Positions 45,217-54,834 of a stretch of 64,000 bases of DNA are shown here, piece by piece (within the stretch, counting starts at the first letter, position 1; each line of letters opens with the position of its first letter). Position numbers and translations under genes: made by a program. This DNA comes from Microbacterium paludicola (GTDB lineage: Bacteria > Actinomycetota > Actinomycetes > Actinomycetales > Microbacteriaceae), in NCBI RefSeq assembly GCF_015235415.1, contig NZ_JADGLL010000007.1, positions 1 through 64,000 on the forward strand, in the 5' to 3' direction. The notes under the pieces are model-generated. The model was given only the letters and a program-made list of their open reading frames with translations. It did no database searches and was not told the origin of the DNA.

Positions 45217-46245
45217 ATGGCCTTCGCCACCCCGGATCAGTACGCAGAGATGCTCGACCGCGCGAAGGCCGGCGGCTTCGCGTACCCCGCGTTCAACGTC
45301 TCGAGCTCGCAGACGATCAACGCGGTCCTGCAGGGTCTGCAGGAGGCCGGCAGCGACGGCATCCTCCAGGTCACGACCGGCGGCGCCGACTACTTCGCCG
45401 GCCACACGGTCAAGAACCGCGCCGTCGGTGCGATCGCGATGGCCGAGTACGTCAAGCGCGTCGCCGCCTCCTACGACATCACCGTCGCCGTGCACACCGA
45501 CCACTGCCCCAAGGACGCGCTCGACAGCTTCCTGCTGCCGATCCTGGCGGCCTCGGAGGAGCAGGTGAAGGCCGGCGGCGCGCCGATCTTCCACTCGCAC
45601 ATGTGGGACGGCTCGGCCGTGCCCCTCGCCGAGAACATCGACATCGCCAAGGAGCTGCTCCCCCGCACCAAGAACATCGGCGCGATCCTCGAGATCGAGG
45701 TCGGCGTGGTCGGCGGCGAGGAGGACGGCGTCGTGCACGAGGGCTCGAACGAGGCCCTGTACACGACGGTCGGCGACGTCACCCAGGCCGTCGAGGCGCT
45801 CGGCCTCGGCGAGAACGGCCGCTACATCTCGGCCCTCACCTTCGGCAACGTCCACGGCGTCTACAAGCCGGGCGGCGTCAAGCTCCGCCCCGAGCTGCTC
45901 GGCGAGATCCAGGAGGGCATCGCCGCCAAGTTCGGCACCGGCGCGAAGCCGCTCGACCTCGTCTTCCACGGCGGCAGCGGTTCGACCGACGCGGAGATCG
46001 CGACCGCGGTGTCCAACGGCGTCATCAAGATGAACATCGACACCGACACGCAGTACGCCTTCACCCGTGCGGTCGCCGGGTACATGCTCTCGAACTACGA
46101 GGGCGTGCTGAAGGTCGACGGCGAGGTCGGCAACAAGAAGCAGTACGACCCGCGCGCCTGGGGCAAGGTCGCCGAGACGGCGATGGCCGCTCGCGTCGTC
46201 GAGGCAACCAAGCAGCTCGGCTCGGCGGGTCAGTCGCAGCGCTGA
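45217..46245 (+). CDS. fba: Class II fructose-bisphosphate aldolase
   Basis: Zn-dependent aldolase of glycolysis and gluconeogenesis. The 342-residue protein shows YPAFNVSSSQTINA, the metal site AVHTDHCPKDAL, EIEVGVVGGEEDG with the second glutamate region, and TFGNVHGVYKPG. AAGGAG five bases before the ATG. Terminated by the hairpin at 46256-46291. Confidence 0.97.
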   Translation: MAFATPDQYAEMLDRAKAGGFAYPAFNVSSSQTINAVLQGLQEAGSDGILQVTTGGADYFAGHTVKNRAVGAIAMAEYVKRVAASYDITVAVHTDHCPKDALDSFLLPILAASEEQVKAGGAPIFHSHMWDGSAVPLAENIDIAKELLPRTKNIGAILEIEVGVVGGEEDGVVHEGSNEALYTTVGDVTQAVEALGLGENGRYISALTFGNVHGVYKPGGVKLRPELLGEIQEGIAAKFGTGAKPLDLVFHGGSGSTDAEIATAVSNGVIKMNIDTDTQYAFTRAVAGYMLSNYEGVLKVDGEVGNKKQYDPRAWGKVAETAMAARVVEATKQLGSAGQSQR

Positions 46246-46255
46246 CCCCCTCGCA

Positions 46256-46291
46256 CGAACGCCCCGGAGCCTCGCGGCCCCGGGGCGTTCG
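46256..46291 (+). terminator. Intrinsic terminator after fba
   Basis: CGAACGCCCCGG pairs perfectly with CCGGGGCGTTCG across a 12-base loop (12-bp stem), followed by TCGTCTG. It lies between fba and the convergent SDR gene and can serve both. Confidence 0.85.
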
Positions 46292-46308
46292 TCGTCTGAG
46301 CGCGCGGA

Positions 46309-47247
46309 TCAGCGCAGGGCGCCGATGCGGATCTCCGCTCCCGCGAGCCGCTCCAGCTGCGCCCAGACGGCATCCGCGACCCCGGGTGCCGGATCCGCGG
46401 TGCGCGCGAGCGGCGTTATCCGCGCGGGAAGGCCGCGCATCCCTTCGGCGGGACCGAAGTACTCACCCCCGGAGGCCCCGGGGTCGGTCAGAGCGCGCAC
46501 ACCCGACCACGCCGCCGCATCCTTTCCCCGCGCCCACGGCGTGAACGGGTTGCGCTGAGAGGGCGTCGTCGCGTCGCGGATCCCCGGTCGCTGCGGAGTG
46601 CGCGCGTCCACGCCCACGCCCGGATGCGCCACGAGCGACGCCACGGGCAGTCCGTTCGCGCGCAGCCGTCGGTCGAGCTCGTACGCGAAGATCTCGGTCG
46701 CCTTCTTCGCCTGCGTGTAGGCGAGCACGCCCACGCGCGACGGCCGCGTCAGATCGTCGACCGACACGTTCCACCGCCGCACGAAGCCGGTCGACGCGTG
46801 AACGATGCGGGAGTGCTTGCCGCTCTCGCGGCCCGTCGCGACGAGACGATCCAGGATCCCCTCCACCAGCGCGACATTCGCGACCGCGTGCGTACCCACG
46901 AGCAGGGGAAGGCCGTCGGCGGTCAGTGCGCGACCGAACGCCATCGCGCCGCCGTTCAGGAAGACGCCATGCAGCGCCGGAAGCGCCGCCAGCGCCGAGG
47001 CGGCTGTCCGCACGGAATCGAGCGAGGCGAGGTCCACCACGACCGAGTCGAGCGCCGCGCTCGGCACGCGGCCGCGGATCGCCGCCTCGGCGACGGCCAG
47101 CTTGGCGGCGGAGCGCGATGCGAGCACGACGTGCGCGCCGGCCGCGGCCAGTTGCTCGGCCGCGAAGTAGCCGATGCCGGCGGTCGCGCCGGTCACGGCG
47201 AAGGTGCGGCCGGTCATGTCGGGCAGGTGTTCAGGGTCCCAGGTCAT
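46309..47247 (-). CDS. Short-chain dehydrogenase/reductase (paralogue)
   Basis: A 312-residue SDR with GATAGIGYFAAEQLAAAGAHV, the DLASLDSVR segment, and YTQAK as YxxxK. It resembles the SDR at 37355-38278 in domain layout and C-terminal extension. The upstream divergent partner is a TetR remnant that has lost its DNA-binding domain. GGAGAG lies three bases before the ATG. Substrate unknown. Confidence 0.88.
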   Translation of the reverse strand: MTWDPEHLPDMTGRTFAVTGATAGIGYFAAEQLAAAGAHVVLASRSAAKLAVAEAAIRGRVPSAALDSVVVDLASLDSVRTAASALAALPALHGVFLNGGAMAFGRALTADGLPLLVGTHAVANVALVEGILDRLVATGRESGKHSRIVHASTGFVRRWNVSVDDLTRPSRVGVLAYTQAKKATEIFAYELDRRLRANGLPVASLVAHPGVGVDARTPQRPGIRDATTPSQRNPFTPWARGKDAAAWSGVRALTDPGASGGEYFGPAEGMRGLPARITPLARTADPAPGVADAVWAQLERLAGAEIRIGALR

Positions 47248-47250
47248 CGT

Positions 47251-47580
47251 CTCTCCTCCGAGACCGAGCCCGACCCCGCTGCCGCCCTCGAGCGGCTGCT
47301 GTCGGCGGCGCTGGAGCTGCAGCTGGAGGAGAGCGGCCTGCAGAGCGTGCTGCTGTCGAACCAGGACGAAACCGATGAGGTGCGCGAGGCGAAGCGCGAG
47401 ATCCTGACCACCTGGCAGGGCGTTCTCGCCCGCGCACGCGAGACCGGCGTCGTGCGGGCCGACATCGACGCGCCGCGCCTGCAGCGCCTCGTCTGCGGCG
47501 TCGAGCACGCGGCGCGGCTCGGACCCCGCGACGACCGCGACGTCCTGCTTGCCGTGCTGCTGCGGGGCATCCGCGCCTGA
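47251..47580 (+). pseudogene. TetR-family regulator remnant, C-terminal domain only
   Basis: The frame from about 47251 to the stop at 47580 reads as the ligand-binding C-terminus of a TetR regulator: ALERLLSAALELQLEESGLQSVLLSNQ, then RARETGVVRADIDAPRLQRLV and VLLAVLLRGIRA. No helix-turn-helix and no start codon precede it; the SDR start codon lies immediately upstream on the other strand. A deletion of the N-terminal half, leaving the SDR constitutively expressed, is the simplest reading. Confidence 0.75.
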
Positions 47581-47629
47581 CGCCCGCCGTTGCCGCGGGA
47601 ATCGCGGCGCTGCCGGCGCCCGTCCCCCG

Positions 47630-48583
47630 TCAGCCGGCGGCGGTGAGCTCCGCCTCGACCGCGGCGTAGAGCGCGCGCGACTCGACGAACCGGGCCTCGT
47701 CGTCCGCCTGCGAGAGCACGACGGTGTACACCCGCACCGTGCGGTCGCCGACCACGACGTCCTTTGCCGACAGCAGGTTGCTGCCGTCGAGCGTTCCCGT
47801 CTTGATCCCGACGACGCCCGGATCCGCCAGGAGGTCGTTCGTGTTCTCCACGAGGCCTGCGCCGGGCAGCTCGACTTGCGCGGTCGCGACGATCTCGGCG
47901 ATGACCGGATCAGCGAGCGCGAGCCGGCCGAGATCGATCAGGTCCGACGGGGATGCCGTGTTCGCCGGATCGATGCCCGTGGGCTCGGTCACGGTGATGT
48001 CGGCGAGGTCGTGCGCGGCGAGGAACTCGGCGGCGGCGGCCGCGAACGCCGCGTCATCGCCCCAGATGTCCTCGACGAGGATGTCGGCGTAGTTGCATGC
48101 GGATCCGAGCAGCATCCCCTGCAGCAGCTGGTGCTGCGTGAGCGTGCCGCCCGCGGGAACCGGCAGCGCCGACTCGTCGCGGGCGAGGTACTCCTCGTAC
48201 GAGTTGTTCCACTTCTCGACGAAGAAGAACTCCGGGCCCGACTCGCCGACCGCGAGCGGCCGCGCATCCTGCACCATCAGCGCCGTGATCAGCTTGGTGA
48301 TGCTCGCCATCGGCCGCGGGGCGTCGGAGGGCGTCAGCACCTCCCCGTCCCCGATCGCGACCGCGGCGGCTCCCTCTCTCGGCCACGGGAGGTCGGCCGC
48401 CTCGAGTTCGGGAAGCGGCGCCTCCGAAGCCGCGGGCTCCTCGGCGACCGCCCTGGGCCCGTCGGGCGGACCGACGGCGGAGTTCGCGAAGGTCGTGATC
48501 CCGGCACCGAGCCCGACGGCGAGCGCGACGAACAGCCCGAACCGCGCAAGGCGGAGACGACGGCGGCGACTCAAGGGACTCAT
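47630..48583 (-). CDS. D-alanyl-D-alanine carboxypeptidase (S11, PBP5-like)
   Basis: A 317-residue exported serine peptidase trimming peptidoglycan pentapeptides. Basic N-terminus and TM/signal (~13-35). The triad reads S94-I-T-K97 and K261-T-G, but the middle motif is S161-A-C-N164 where S-x-N is expected, so the usual asparagine is replaced by cysteine if S161 is the serine. The ATG at 48581-48583 follows GAGGGTG. Membrane anchoring at the C-terminus is not evident. Confidence 0.88.
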   Translation of the reverse strand: MSPLSRRRRLRLARFGLFVALAVGLGAGITTFANSAVGPPDGPRAVAEEPAASEAPLPELEAADLPWPREGAAAVAIGDGEVLTPSDAPRPMASITKLITALMVQDARPLAVGESGPEFFFVEKWNNSYEEYLARDESALPVPAGGTLTQHQLLQGMLLGSACNYADILVEDIWGDDAAFAAAAAEFLAAHDLADITVTEPTGIDPANTASPSDLIDLGRLALADPVIAEIVATAQVELPGAGLVENTNDLLADPGVVGIKTGTLDGSNLLSAKDVVVGDRTVRVYTVVLSQADDEARFVESRALYAAVEAELTAAG

Positions 48584-48683
48584 CACCCTCAGTCTCACCC
48601 GTCCGGGCGCGTCTTCCACGCCGACCCGCCCCGGATTCGTCCCTCAGCCGACCCTGATCCGCCCCCGATCGGGGCGGGATCCG

Positions 48684-49241
48684 TCAGCCGCCGATCTGAT
48701 TCAGGATGGCGTCGCGCACCGCGGGATCCGCCAGCAGCGGCGTCGAGACCAGGATCGCCGCGAGCGTGTTGAACACGAATCCGCCGACGATGGGGATCCA
48801 GAAGACGATCCAGCCGCGCTTGTGCGCGGCCCACGTCGCCCAGGCGGTGAGCGCCCAGCCGAGGCCGAGCGAGATCGCCGCGGCGATCCCCCAGACCCCG
48901 GTGGTGGTCATGGCGAAGTCGTCGGGATCCAGCCCCAGCGCGGGAAGCAGCGCCGCCGGATCCAGGATCGCGGGGATCGCGCTGAGGAGGCTCAGCAGGC
49001 CGTACGCGAGCATGGCGATCGCGACCGCGCGGTCGACGATCCGGCCGGGCGTGCTCGGCGCCCGCTTGGCCGGTGCCGCCTCGGGCCAGCCGGCCGGAGC
49101 CGCGGGTGTGGCTGCGGGCGCGGGCGTCGGCGCGGGAAGCGGCTGGCGGATGCGCGCCGCCTGCTCCTCGGGCGTCGCGTACTCGCCGTACTGCGGGCGA
49201 GGGCGGTCGCCGAAGGGAAGGCCGGAGGTCGAGTCAGACAC
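48684..49241 (-). CDS. DUF6264-type membrane protein
   Basis: A 185-residue protein with a proline/alanine-rich, charged N-terminal half (~1-65) and four hydrophobic spans (~70-88, 110-132, 143-165 and a shorter one). Orthologues occur beside ispH in related actinobacteria as far as I recall. GTG start with AGGAG six bases upstream. Role unknown. Confidence 0.7.
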   Translation of the reverse strand: MSDSTSGLPFGDRPRPQYGEYATPEEQAARIRQPLPAPTPAPAATPAAPAGWPEAAPAKRAPSTPGRIVDRAVAIAMLAYGLLSLLSAIPAILDPAALLPALGLDPDDFAMTTTGVWGIAAAISLGLGWALTAWATWAAHKRGWIVFWIPIVGGFVFNTLAAILVSTPLLADPAVRDAILNQIGG

Positions 49242-49280
49242 GGGATGCTCCTGCTCGGTGCGACCGCGGAGGACGACGCC

Positions 49281-50357
49281 TCACGCGCGGCTCCGGCCGC
49301 CGAGCGCGCGCTCGTCGCGGCGGCCCGTGGGGTCCTGGCGCAGCTCCTTGGGCAGCGAGAACATCAGGTCCTCCTCCGCGGTGCGCACCTCCTCGACGTC
49401 GCGGTAGCCCGCGCCCGACAAGTCGGCGAGGACCTCCTGCACGAGCACCTCGGGCACCGAGGCGCCGCTGGTGACGCCCACGGTCTCGACGCCGTCGAGC
49501 CACTCCTGGCGCACCTCGTCGGCGTAGTCGACGCGGTAGGCGGCCTTGGCGCCGTGCTCCAGCGCGACCTCGACGAGGCGCACGCTGTTCGACGAGTTCG
49601 CCGAGCCCACCACGATCACCAGATCCGCCTCGCGCGCGACCTTCTTGATCGCGACCTGACGGTTCTGGGTGGCGTAGCAGATGTCGTCCGACGGCGGATC
49701 CTGCAGCTGCGGGAAGCGCTCCCGCAGGCGCCGCACCGTCTCCATGGTCTCGTCGACCGAGAGCGTCGTCTGCGACAGCCACACGACCTTGTTCGGGTCG
49801 GCGACCTCGACGGTGTCGGCCTCCTCGGGCGAGTTCACGATGGTGACGTGGTCGGGCGCCTCTCCGGCGGTCCCCTCGACCTCCTCGTGCCCCGTGTGGC
49901 CGATCAGCAGGATCTGGAAGTCGTCGCGCGCGAAGCGGACCGCCTCGCGGTGCACCTTCGTCACCAGCGGGCACGTGGCGTCGATCGCCTGCAGGCCGCG
50001 ATCGGATGCCGCGTTCACCACGGCGGGCGAGACGCCGTGCGCGCTGAAGACGACATGCGCGCCGGAGGGGACCTCGTCGACCTCCTCGACGAAGATCGCC
50101 CCCTTCGCCTCGAGCTCGGTGACGACGTGGATGTTGTGGACGATCTGCTTGCGCACGTACACGGGCGCGCCGTAGCGCTCGAGCGCCTTCTCGACCGCGA
50201 CGACGGCGCGATCGACGCCCGCACAGTATCCACGGGGGGCTGCGAGCAGCACCCGCTTGTGTCCGGGCACGGGGATATCCTGAAGGGGCTCGCGACGAAC
50301 CTGTGCACGACGTGCCGGGATGGCGGGCACGGGCAGCGAGATGGCGGTGGCGCTCAC
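49281..50357 (-). CDS. ispH: 4-Hydroxy-3-methylbut-2-enyl diphosphate reductase
   Basis: Last enzyme of the MEP isoprenoid pathway, producing IPP and DMAPP with a [4Fe-4S] cluster bound by C45 (RGYCAGV), C129 (DATCPLV) and C227 (ICYATQNRQ). The 358-residue chain carries a ~32-residue N-terminal extension and a basic tail. GTG start six bases after TAGAAT (50364-50369): a leaderless promoter, divergent from xseA. Confidence 0.97.
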   Translation of the reverse strand: MSATAISLPVPAIPARRAQVRREPLQDIPVPGHKRVLLAAPRGYCAGVDRAVVAVEKALERYGAPVYVRKQIVHNIHVVTELEAKGAIFVEEVDEVPSGAHVVFSAHGVSPAVVNAASDRGLQAIDATCPLVTKVHREAVRFARDDFQILLIGHTGHEEVEGTAGEAPDHVTIVNSPEEADTVEVADPNKVVWLSQTTLSVDETMETVRRLRERFPQLQDPPSDDICYATQNRQVAIKKVAREADLVIVVGSANSSNSVRLVEVALEHGAKAAYRVDYADEVRQEWLDGVETVGVTSGASVPEVLVQEVLADLSGAGYRDVEEVRTAEEDLMFSLPKELRQDPTGRRDERALGGRSRA

Positions 50358-50470
50358 ATCTCGATTCTACGGTCGGCCCCCTGTACGGGGCCCGAGCGGG
50401 CCCGGGACGCACGCCACGCGCGGAAGCCGGGGCGTCATGCGCCCGTACCGAGCGACCGAAGGGACCCGAA

Positions 50471-51781
50471 GTGACGTCGTTCCAGCCTGTGGCGGTGCCC
50501 GGCGAGGCACCGCCACCCGACAGCGTCGCACCACGCGACTCCACCCCCGACGCGCCGACCTCGATCGGCCGGCTGAACCAGACGATCAAGGGCTTCATCG
50601 AGCGGTGGGGCTCGGTCTGGGTCGAGGGCGAGATCACCTCGTGGAACGTGCGCGCCGGAGCGGTGTACGCGCGGCTGAAGGACGCGCACGGAGACGCACA
50701 GATCTCCATCCGGATCTGGTCGAGCGCACGCAACCGGATGCCCGCCGACCTCAAGATCGGCGACCACGTCGTCGCCTGCGTGAAGGCCGACTTCTACCCC
50801 CGCGGCGGCGACTTCTCGTTCCAGGTGTCCGCGATGCGGCACGTCGGCCTCGGCGAGCAGCTCGAGCGCCTCGAGAAGCTGCGCGCCCAGCTGCGGGCCG
50901 AGGGCCTGTTCGACGCCGCGCGCAAGAAGCCGCTCCCCTTCCTGCCGCACTGCATCGGCCTCATCACGGGCGAGCGCAGCGACGCCGAGAAGGACGTCCA
51001 CCGCAACGCCGAGCTGCGCTGGCCGCAGGTGCGCTTCCGCACCGAGTACGCGGCCGTGCAGGGCGACCGGTGCGTCCCCGAGACGCTGGCGGCCCTCAAG
51101 CGCCTCGACGCGGCCCCCGAGGTCGACGTGATCGTGATCGCGCGCGGCGGGGGCGATCCGCAGACCCTGCTCGGCTTCAGCGACGAGCGCCTGCTGCGCG
51201 CGGTCGCGGCCGCCACGAAGCCGGTGGTCAGCGCGATCGGGCACGAGAACGACCATCCCCTGCTCGACGACGTCGCCGACCTCCGCGCGTCCACTCCCAC
51301 CGACGCGGCGAAGCGCGTCGTGCCCGACGTCGGCGAGCAGCGCGCGATCGTCGCGCAGCTGCGCTCGCGGATGACGATGCGGCTCACCCAGCGGATCTCG
51401 CACGACATCGCGCAGCTCGAGCAGCTGCGCTCGCGACCCGCCCTGCGCTCTCCCGACCACCTCATCCGCACCCGCACGCAGGACGTCTGGCAGCTCGTCA
51501 GCCGAGGTCGCGACCTCGCTCAGCGCCGCGTCGAGCAGGGGCTGCTGCGCACCGCCGAGCTTCGCGCGTCGCTGCGCGCCCTGTCCCCTGCCGCCACGCT
51601 CGCGCGCGGCTACGCGATCGCGCACACCGACGGCGGCGTCATCCTGCGCGACGCGCAGCAGGCGCCCGCCGGCACCCCGATCGTCGTGACGCTCGATCGC
51701 GGATCCATCGGCGCCACGTCGACCGGAGAGCTCGCGGAGGGCCCGACCACCGCGACCGGGACGTCGGATGCCGGAAAGTAG
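50471..51781 (+). CDS. xseA: Exodeoxyribonuclease VII large subunit
   Basis: 436-residue subunit of the single-strand exonuclease ExoVII. The N-terminal OB-fold (SIGRLNQTIKGFIERWGSVWVEGEITSW) precedes the catalytic core with IGLITGERSDAEKD, VIARGGGDPQTLLGFSDE and SAIGHENDHPLLDDVADLRASTPT. GTG at 50471. First gene of xseA-xseB-DUF4245-carbonic anhydrase-fumC. The downstream genes are packed tightly. Confidence 0.96.
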   Translation: MTSFQPVAVPGEAPPPDSVAPRDSTPDAPTSIGRLNQTIKGFIERWGSVWVEGEITSWNVRAGAVYARLKDAHGDAQISIRIWSSARNRMPADLKIGDHVVACVKADFYPRGGDFSFQVSAMRHVGLGEQLERLEKLRAQLRAEGLFDAARKKPLPFLPHCIGLITGERSDAEKDVHRNAELRWPQVRFRTEYAAVQGDRCVPETLAALKRLDAAPEVDVIVIARGGGDPQTLLGFSDERLLRAVAAATKPVVSAIGHENDHPLLDDVADLRASTPTDAAKRVVPDVGEQRAIVAQLRSRMTMRLTQRISHDIAQLEQLRSRPALRSPDHLIRTRTQDVWQLVSRGRDLAQRRVEQGLLRTAELRASLRALSPAATLARGYAIAHTDGGVILRDAQQAPAGTPIVVTLDRGSIGATSTGELAEGPTTATGTSDAGK

Positions 51782-51791
51782 GATGGAGGAC

Positions 51792-52025
51792 GTGACCTCG
51801 GACACCTCCCTCCCGGACGTCGCCACGCTCTCGTTCGAGCAGGCGCGCGACGAGCTCGTGCGTGTCGTCGGCGAGCTCGAGCAGGGAGCGCCGTCCCTCG
51901 AGCAGTCGCTCGCCCTGTGGGAGCGCGGCGAGGCTCTCGCCGCCCGCTGCGATGAGTGGCTGCGGGGCGCCAAGCGCCGCCTCGAGGCCGCGCAGGCCGC
52001 GGGCGAGGCCGGAGACGACGCCTGA
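51792..52025 (+). CDS. xseB: Exodeoxyribonuclease VII small subunit
   Basis: A 77-residue helical partner of XseA: LSFEQARDELVRVVGELEQG and SLALWERGEALAARCDEWL are the XseB consensus. GTG 51792 gives the normal length; ATG at 51783 (in frame) would add three residues. TAGGAT seven bases before the GTG may be a second promoter, but it overlaps the xseA stop. The stop overlaps the next ATG (TGATG). Confidence 0.93.
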   Translation: MTSDTSLPDVATLSFEQARDELVRVVGELEQGAPSLEQSLALWERGEALAARCDEWLRGAKRRLEAAQAAGEAGDDA

Positions 52026-52675
52026 TGGCCCGCGAGCCGCGCGTCGTCGCCGAGCTCGGCCGTCCGGAGACGCCCGAGGAGACCGCAGTCCGCAAGGCCG
52101 CGAACTCCAAGGCCTACCGCGAGAGCCAGAACTTCCGGAACCTCATCTTCGCGCTGCTGGTGACACTCGCGATCGTCGTCGTCATCGTCCTGGTCGTCCC
52201 CCGCGGCGGCCCCGGCGAGCACCGCAGCGTCGATCCCGCGCCGGCGGCCGACGCCGCGAGCACCGCCTACGAGCGCACGGTGATCCTGCCGGACCTGCCC
52301 GCCCCCACGAAGGAGAACGGCTGGTTCGTCAACGAGGCGAAGGTCGTCCCCGGTGACACGCCGCGCTGGGAGGTGCTCTACGTCCCCGGCGACGAGAGCT
52401 TCCTGCGCTTCGTGCAGGGGTTCGACGCGGATGCGACCTGGGCCGCACAGCAGCTCGGCGGCACGGCACCCGCCGGCGAGGTCGTCGCGGGAGGCATCAC
52501 CTGGCAGACGTACGAGGTCGATCCGACGCGCAACAAGAACGTGACGTACGCGCTCGGCACCCAGGCCGGCACCGACCACATCCTGCTGTACGGCACCTCG
52601 ACCCCGAAGAAGACGGCGGAGATCGCCGAGATGATCGCGCCGCAGGTGCGCGCCCTGACCGAGGAGAGTGAATGA
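52025..52675 (+). CDS. DUF4245 membrane protein
   Basis: A 216-residue protein with one TM span (~43-61, IFALLVTLAIVVVIVLVV) after a charged cytosolic N-terminus and a large extracytosolic domain: WEVLYVPGDESFLRFVQG and HILLYGTSTPKK, the DUF4245 pattern. Found in actinobacterial xseAB-fumC neighbourhoods. It starts within the xseB stop (TGATG) and ends in an ATGA overlap with the carbonic anhydrase gene, so the four genes are translationally linked. Function unknown. Confidence 0.88.
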   Translation: MAREPRVVAELGRPETPEETAVRKAANSKAYRESQNFRNLIFALLVTLAIVVVIVLVVPRGGPGEHRSVDPAPAADAASTAYERTVILPDLPAPTKENGWFVNEAKVVPGDTPRWEVLYVPGDESFLRFVQGFDADATWAAQQLGGTAPAGEVVAGGITWQTYEVDPTRNKNVTYALGTQAGTDHILLYGTSTPKKTAEIAEMIAPQVRALTEESE

Positions 52676-53325
52676 CGCACGTGACCCCCGACGAGGCCTG
52701 GGAGAGCATGCTGGCCGGGAACGCGCGCTTCGTCGCGGGCGCCCCGGAGCACCCCCACCAGGACGTCGAGCGCCGCCACACGATCGCCGCCGCGCAGACG
52801 CCCCGGGCGGCGCTGTTCGGCTGCTCGGACTCGCGCCTGTCGGCCGAGATCATCTTCGACATGGGCCTCGGCGACCTGTTCGTCGTGCGCAACGCCGGCC
52901 AGGTCGCCGGCGACTCGATCGTCGGCAGCCTCGAGTACGCGGTCGAGGTGCTGAAGGTGCCGCTGATCGTCGTCCTCGGGCATGACGCGTGCGGAGCCGT
53001 CCGCGCGGCGATCGAGAGCACCCACGCGGATGCGCCGGTGCTGCCGCCGTCGATCTGGCGCCTGATCGCGCCGATCGTCCCCGCCGTGCGTCGCGTGCTC
53101 CGCGCGGGCGCGGCCGACGGAGTGACCCCCGAGACCGTCGACGCCGACCTCGTCGGCCGCGAGCACCTGCGCGACACGGTCACGGCCCTGCTGCAGCGCT
53201 CCGAGCTGATCAGCACCGCGGTCGCCGAGCGCCGCCTTGCCATCGTCGGCGCGAACTACCGCCTCGCCGAGGGCACCGTCGTGCCCGACGTCGTCCTGGG
53301 CACCCAGCACAGCGACGCCGCCTGA
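52672..53325 (+). CDS. Beta-class carbonic anhydrase
   Basis: A 217-residue enzyme interconverting CO2 and bicarbonate. Zinc ligands are C51 and the D53-R55 dyad in GCSDSRL, and H104 and C107 in GHDACGAV. No signal peptide, so cytosolic. Coupled to the DUF4245 gene and followed by fumC 48 bases later. It would supply bicarbonate for carboxylation reactions. Confidence 0.95.
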   Translation: MTHVTPDEAWESMLAGNARFVAGAPEHPHQDVERRHTIAAAQTPRAALFGCSDSRLSAEIIFDMGLGDLFVVRNAGQVAGDSIVGSLEYAVEVLKVPLIVVLGHDACGAVRAAIESTHADAPVLPPSIWRLIAPIVPAVRRVLRAGAADGVTPETVDADLVGREHLRDTVTALLQRSELISTAVAERRLAIVGANYRLAEGTVVPDVVLGTQHSDAA

Positions 53326-53372
53326 CGCGCGGCCCGAACCCCGAGCCCGATCCAAACCGGAGGAACGACGAA

Positions 53373-54767
53373 GTGACCGAGATCGAGTACCGCATCGAAC
53401 ACGACACCATGGGCGAGGTGCGCGTACCCGCGTCCGCGCTCTACCGCGCGCAGACCCAGCGCGCCGTCGAGAACTTCCCGATCTCGGGCAAGGGCCTCGA
53501 GTCGACGCAGATCGCCGCCCTCGCGCGCATCAAGAAGGCCGCGGCGCTCGCCAACAAGGAGCTCGGCACCCTCGACGGCGCGATCGCCGACGCGATCGCC
53601 GCCGCGGCCGACGAGGTCGTCACCGGCCAGCACGACGCGCACTTCCCGGTCGACACCTACCAGACCGGATCCGGCACGTCCTCGAACATGAACATGAACG
53701 AGGTGCTCGCCACCCTCGCCACGCAGAAGCTCGGCGCGGATGTGCACCCGAACGACCATGTGAACGCGTCGCAGTCGTCGAACGATGTCTTCCCCACGTC
53801 GGTTCACGTGGCCGTGACCCAGGCGCTCATCGAAGACCTCGTCCCGGCGCTCGACCACCTCGCCACGGCCTTCGAGGAGAAGGCCGTGCTCTGGAAGGAC
53901 GCGGTCAAGTCGGGCCGCACACACCTGATGGACGCCACCCCCGTCACGCTCGGCCAGGAGTTCGGCGGCTACGCGCGCCAGATGCGCCTCGGCATCGAGC
54001 GCGTCGAGGCGGCACTCCCCCGCGTGGCCGAGGTGCCGCTCGGCGGCACCGCCGTCGGCACCGGCATCAACACGCCCCTCGGCTTCCCGCAGAAGGTCAT
54101 CGAGCTGCTCGCGGCCGAGACCGGCCTGCCGATCACCGAGGCGAAGGACCACTTCGAGGCCCAGGCGAACCGCGACGGTCTCGTCGAGGCGTCGGGTGCC
54201 CTCCGCACCATCGCGGTGTCGCTCACCAAGATCAACAACGATCTGCGCTGGATGGGCTCCGGCCCGAACACCGGCCTCGGCGAGCTCCACATCCCCGACC
54301 TGCAGCCCGGGTCCTCGATCATGCCGGGCAAGGTCAACCCCGTCGTCCCCGAGGCCGTCCTCATGGTCGCCGCCCGCGTAATCGGAAACGACGCGACGGT
54401 CGCCTGGGCGGGCGCATCCGGCTCGTTCGAGCTCAACGTCGCCATCCCCGTGATGGGCACGGCGCTGCTCGAGTCCATCCGCCTGCTCGCGAACGCCTCG
54501 CGCGTGCTCGCGGACAAGACGGTGAAGGGCCTCGAGGCGAACCTCGAGCGCGCCGCCGCCTTCGCCGGCATGAGCCCCTCGATCGTGACGCCGCTGAACA
54601 AGCTCATCGGCTACGAGGCGGCCGCCAAGATCGCCAAGCACGCGGTCGCCAAGGGCATCACGGTGCGCGAGGCGGTCATCGACCTCGGCTACGTCGAGCG
54701 CGGCGAGCTCACCGAGGCGCAGCTCGGCGAGAAGCTCGACCTGCTCTCGATGACGCACGCGGGCTGA
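53373..54767 (+). CDS. fumC: Class II fumarate hydratase
   Basis: TCA-cycle enzyme converting fumarate to malate. The 464-residue, cluster-free type shows [35 protein letters not shown], the catalytic loop [15 protein letters not shown] and [22 protein letters not shown] 53373-53375 with GGAGGA eight bases upstream. Ends in a 20-bp terminator. Last gene of the xseA operon. Confidence 0.97.
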   Translation: MTEIEYRIEHDTMGEVRVPASALYRAQTQRAVENFPISGKGLESTQIAALARIKKAAALANKELGTLDGAIADAIAAAADEVVTGQHDAHFPVDTYQTGSGTSSNMNMNEVLATLATQKLGADVHPNDHVNASQSSNDVFPTSVHVAVTQALIEDLVPALDHLATAFEEKAVLWKDAVKSGRTHLMDATPVTLGQEFGGYARQMRLGIERVEAALPRVAEVPLGGTAVGTGINTPLGFPQKVIELLAAETGLPITEAKDHFEAQANRDGLVEASGALRTIAVSLTKINNDLRWMGSGPNTGLGELHIPDLQPGSSIMPGKVNPVVPEAVLMVAARVIGNDATVAWAGASGSFELNVAIPVMGTALLESIRLLANASRVLADKTVKGLEANLERAAAFAGMSPSIVTPLNKLIGYEAAAKIAKHAVAKGITVREAVIDLGYVERGELTEAQLGEKLDLLSMTHAG

Positions 54768-54779
54768 TCCGCTCCTGAT

Positions 54780-54822
54780 CGACGGAAGGGCCGGAGGACA
54801 TCGTCCTCCGGCCCTTCCGTCG
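54780..54822. terminator. Strong bidirectional terminator between fumC and the cstA operon
   Basis: CGACGGAAGGGCCGGAGGAC (54780-54799) pairs with its exact complement 54803-54822 across an ATC loop: a 20-bp perfect stem. It lies between converging fumC and the last gene of the cstA operon and can stop both. Confidence 0.92.
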
Positions 54823-54834
54823 CGTGAGCGGTCG

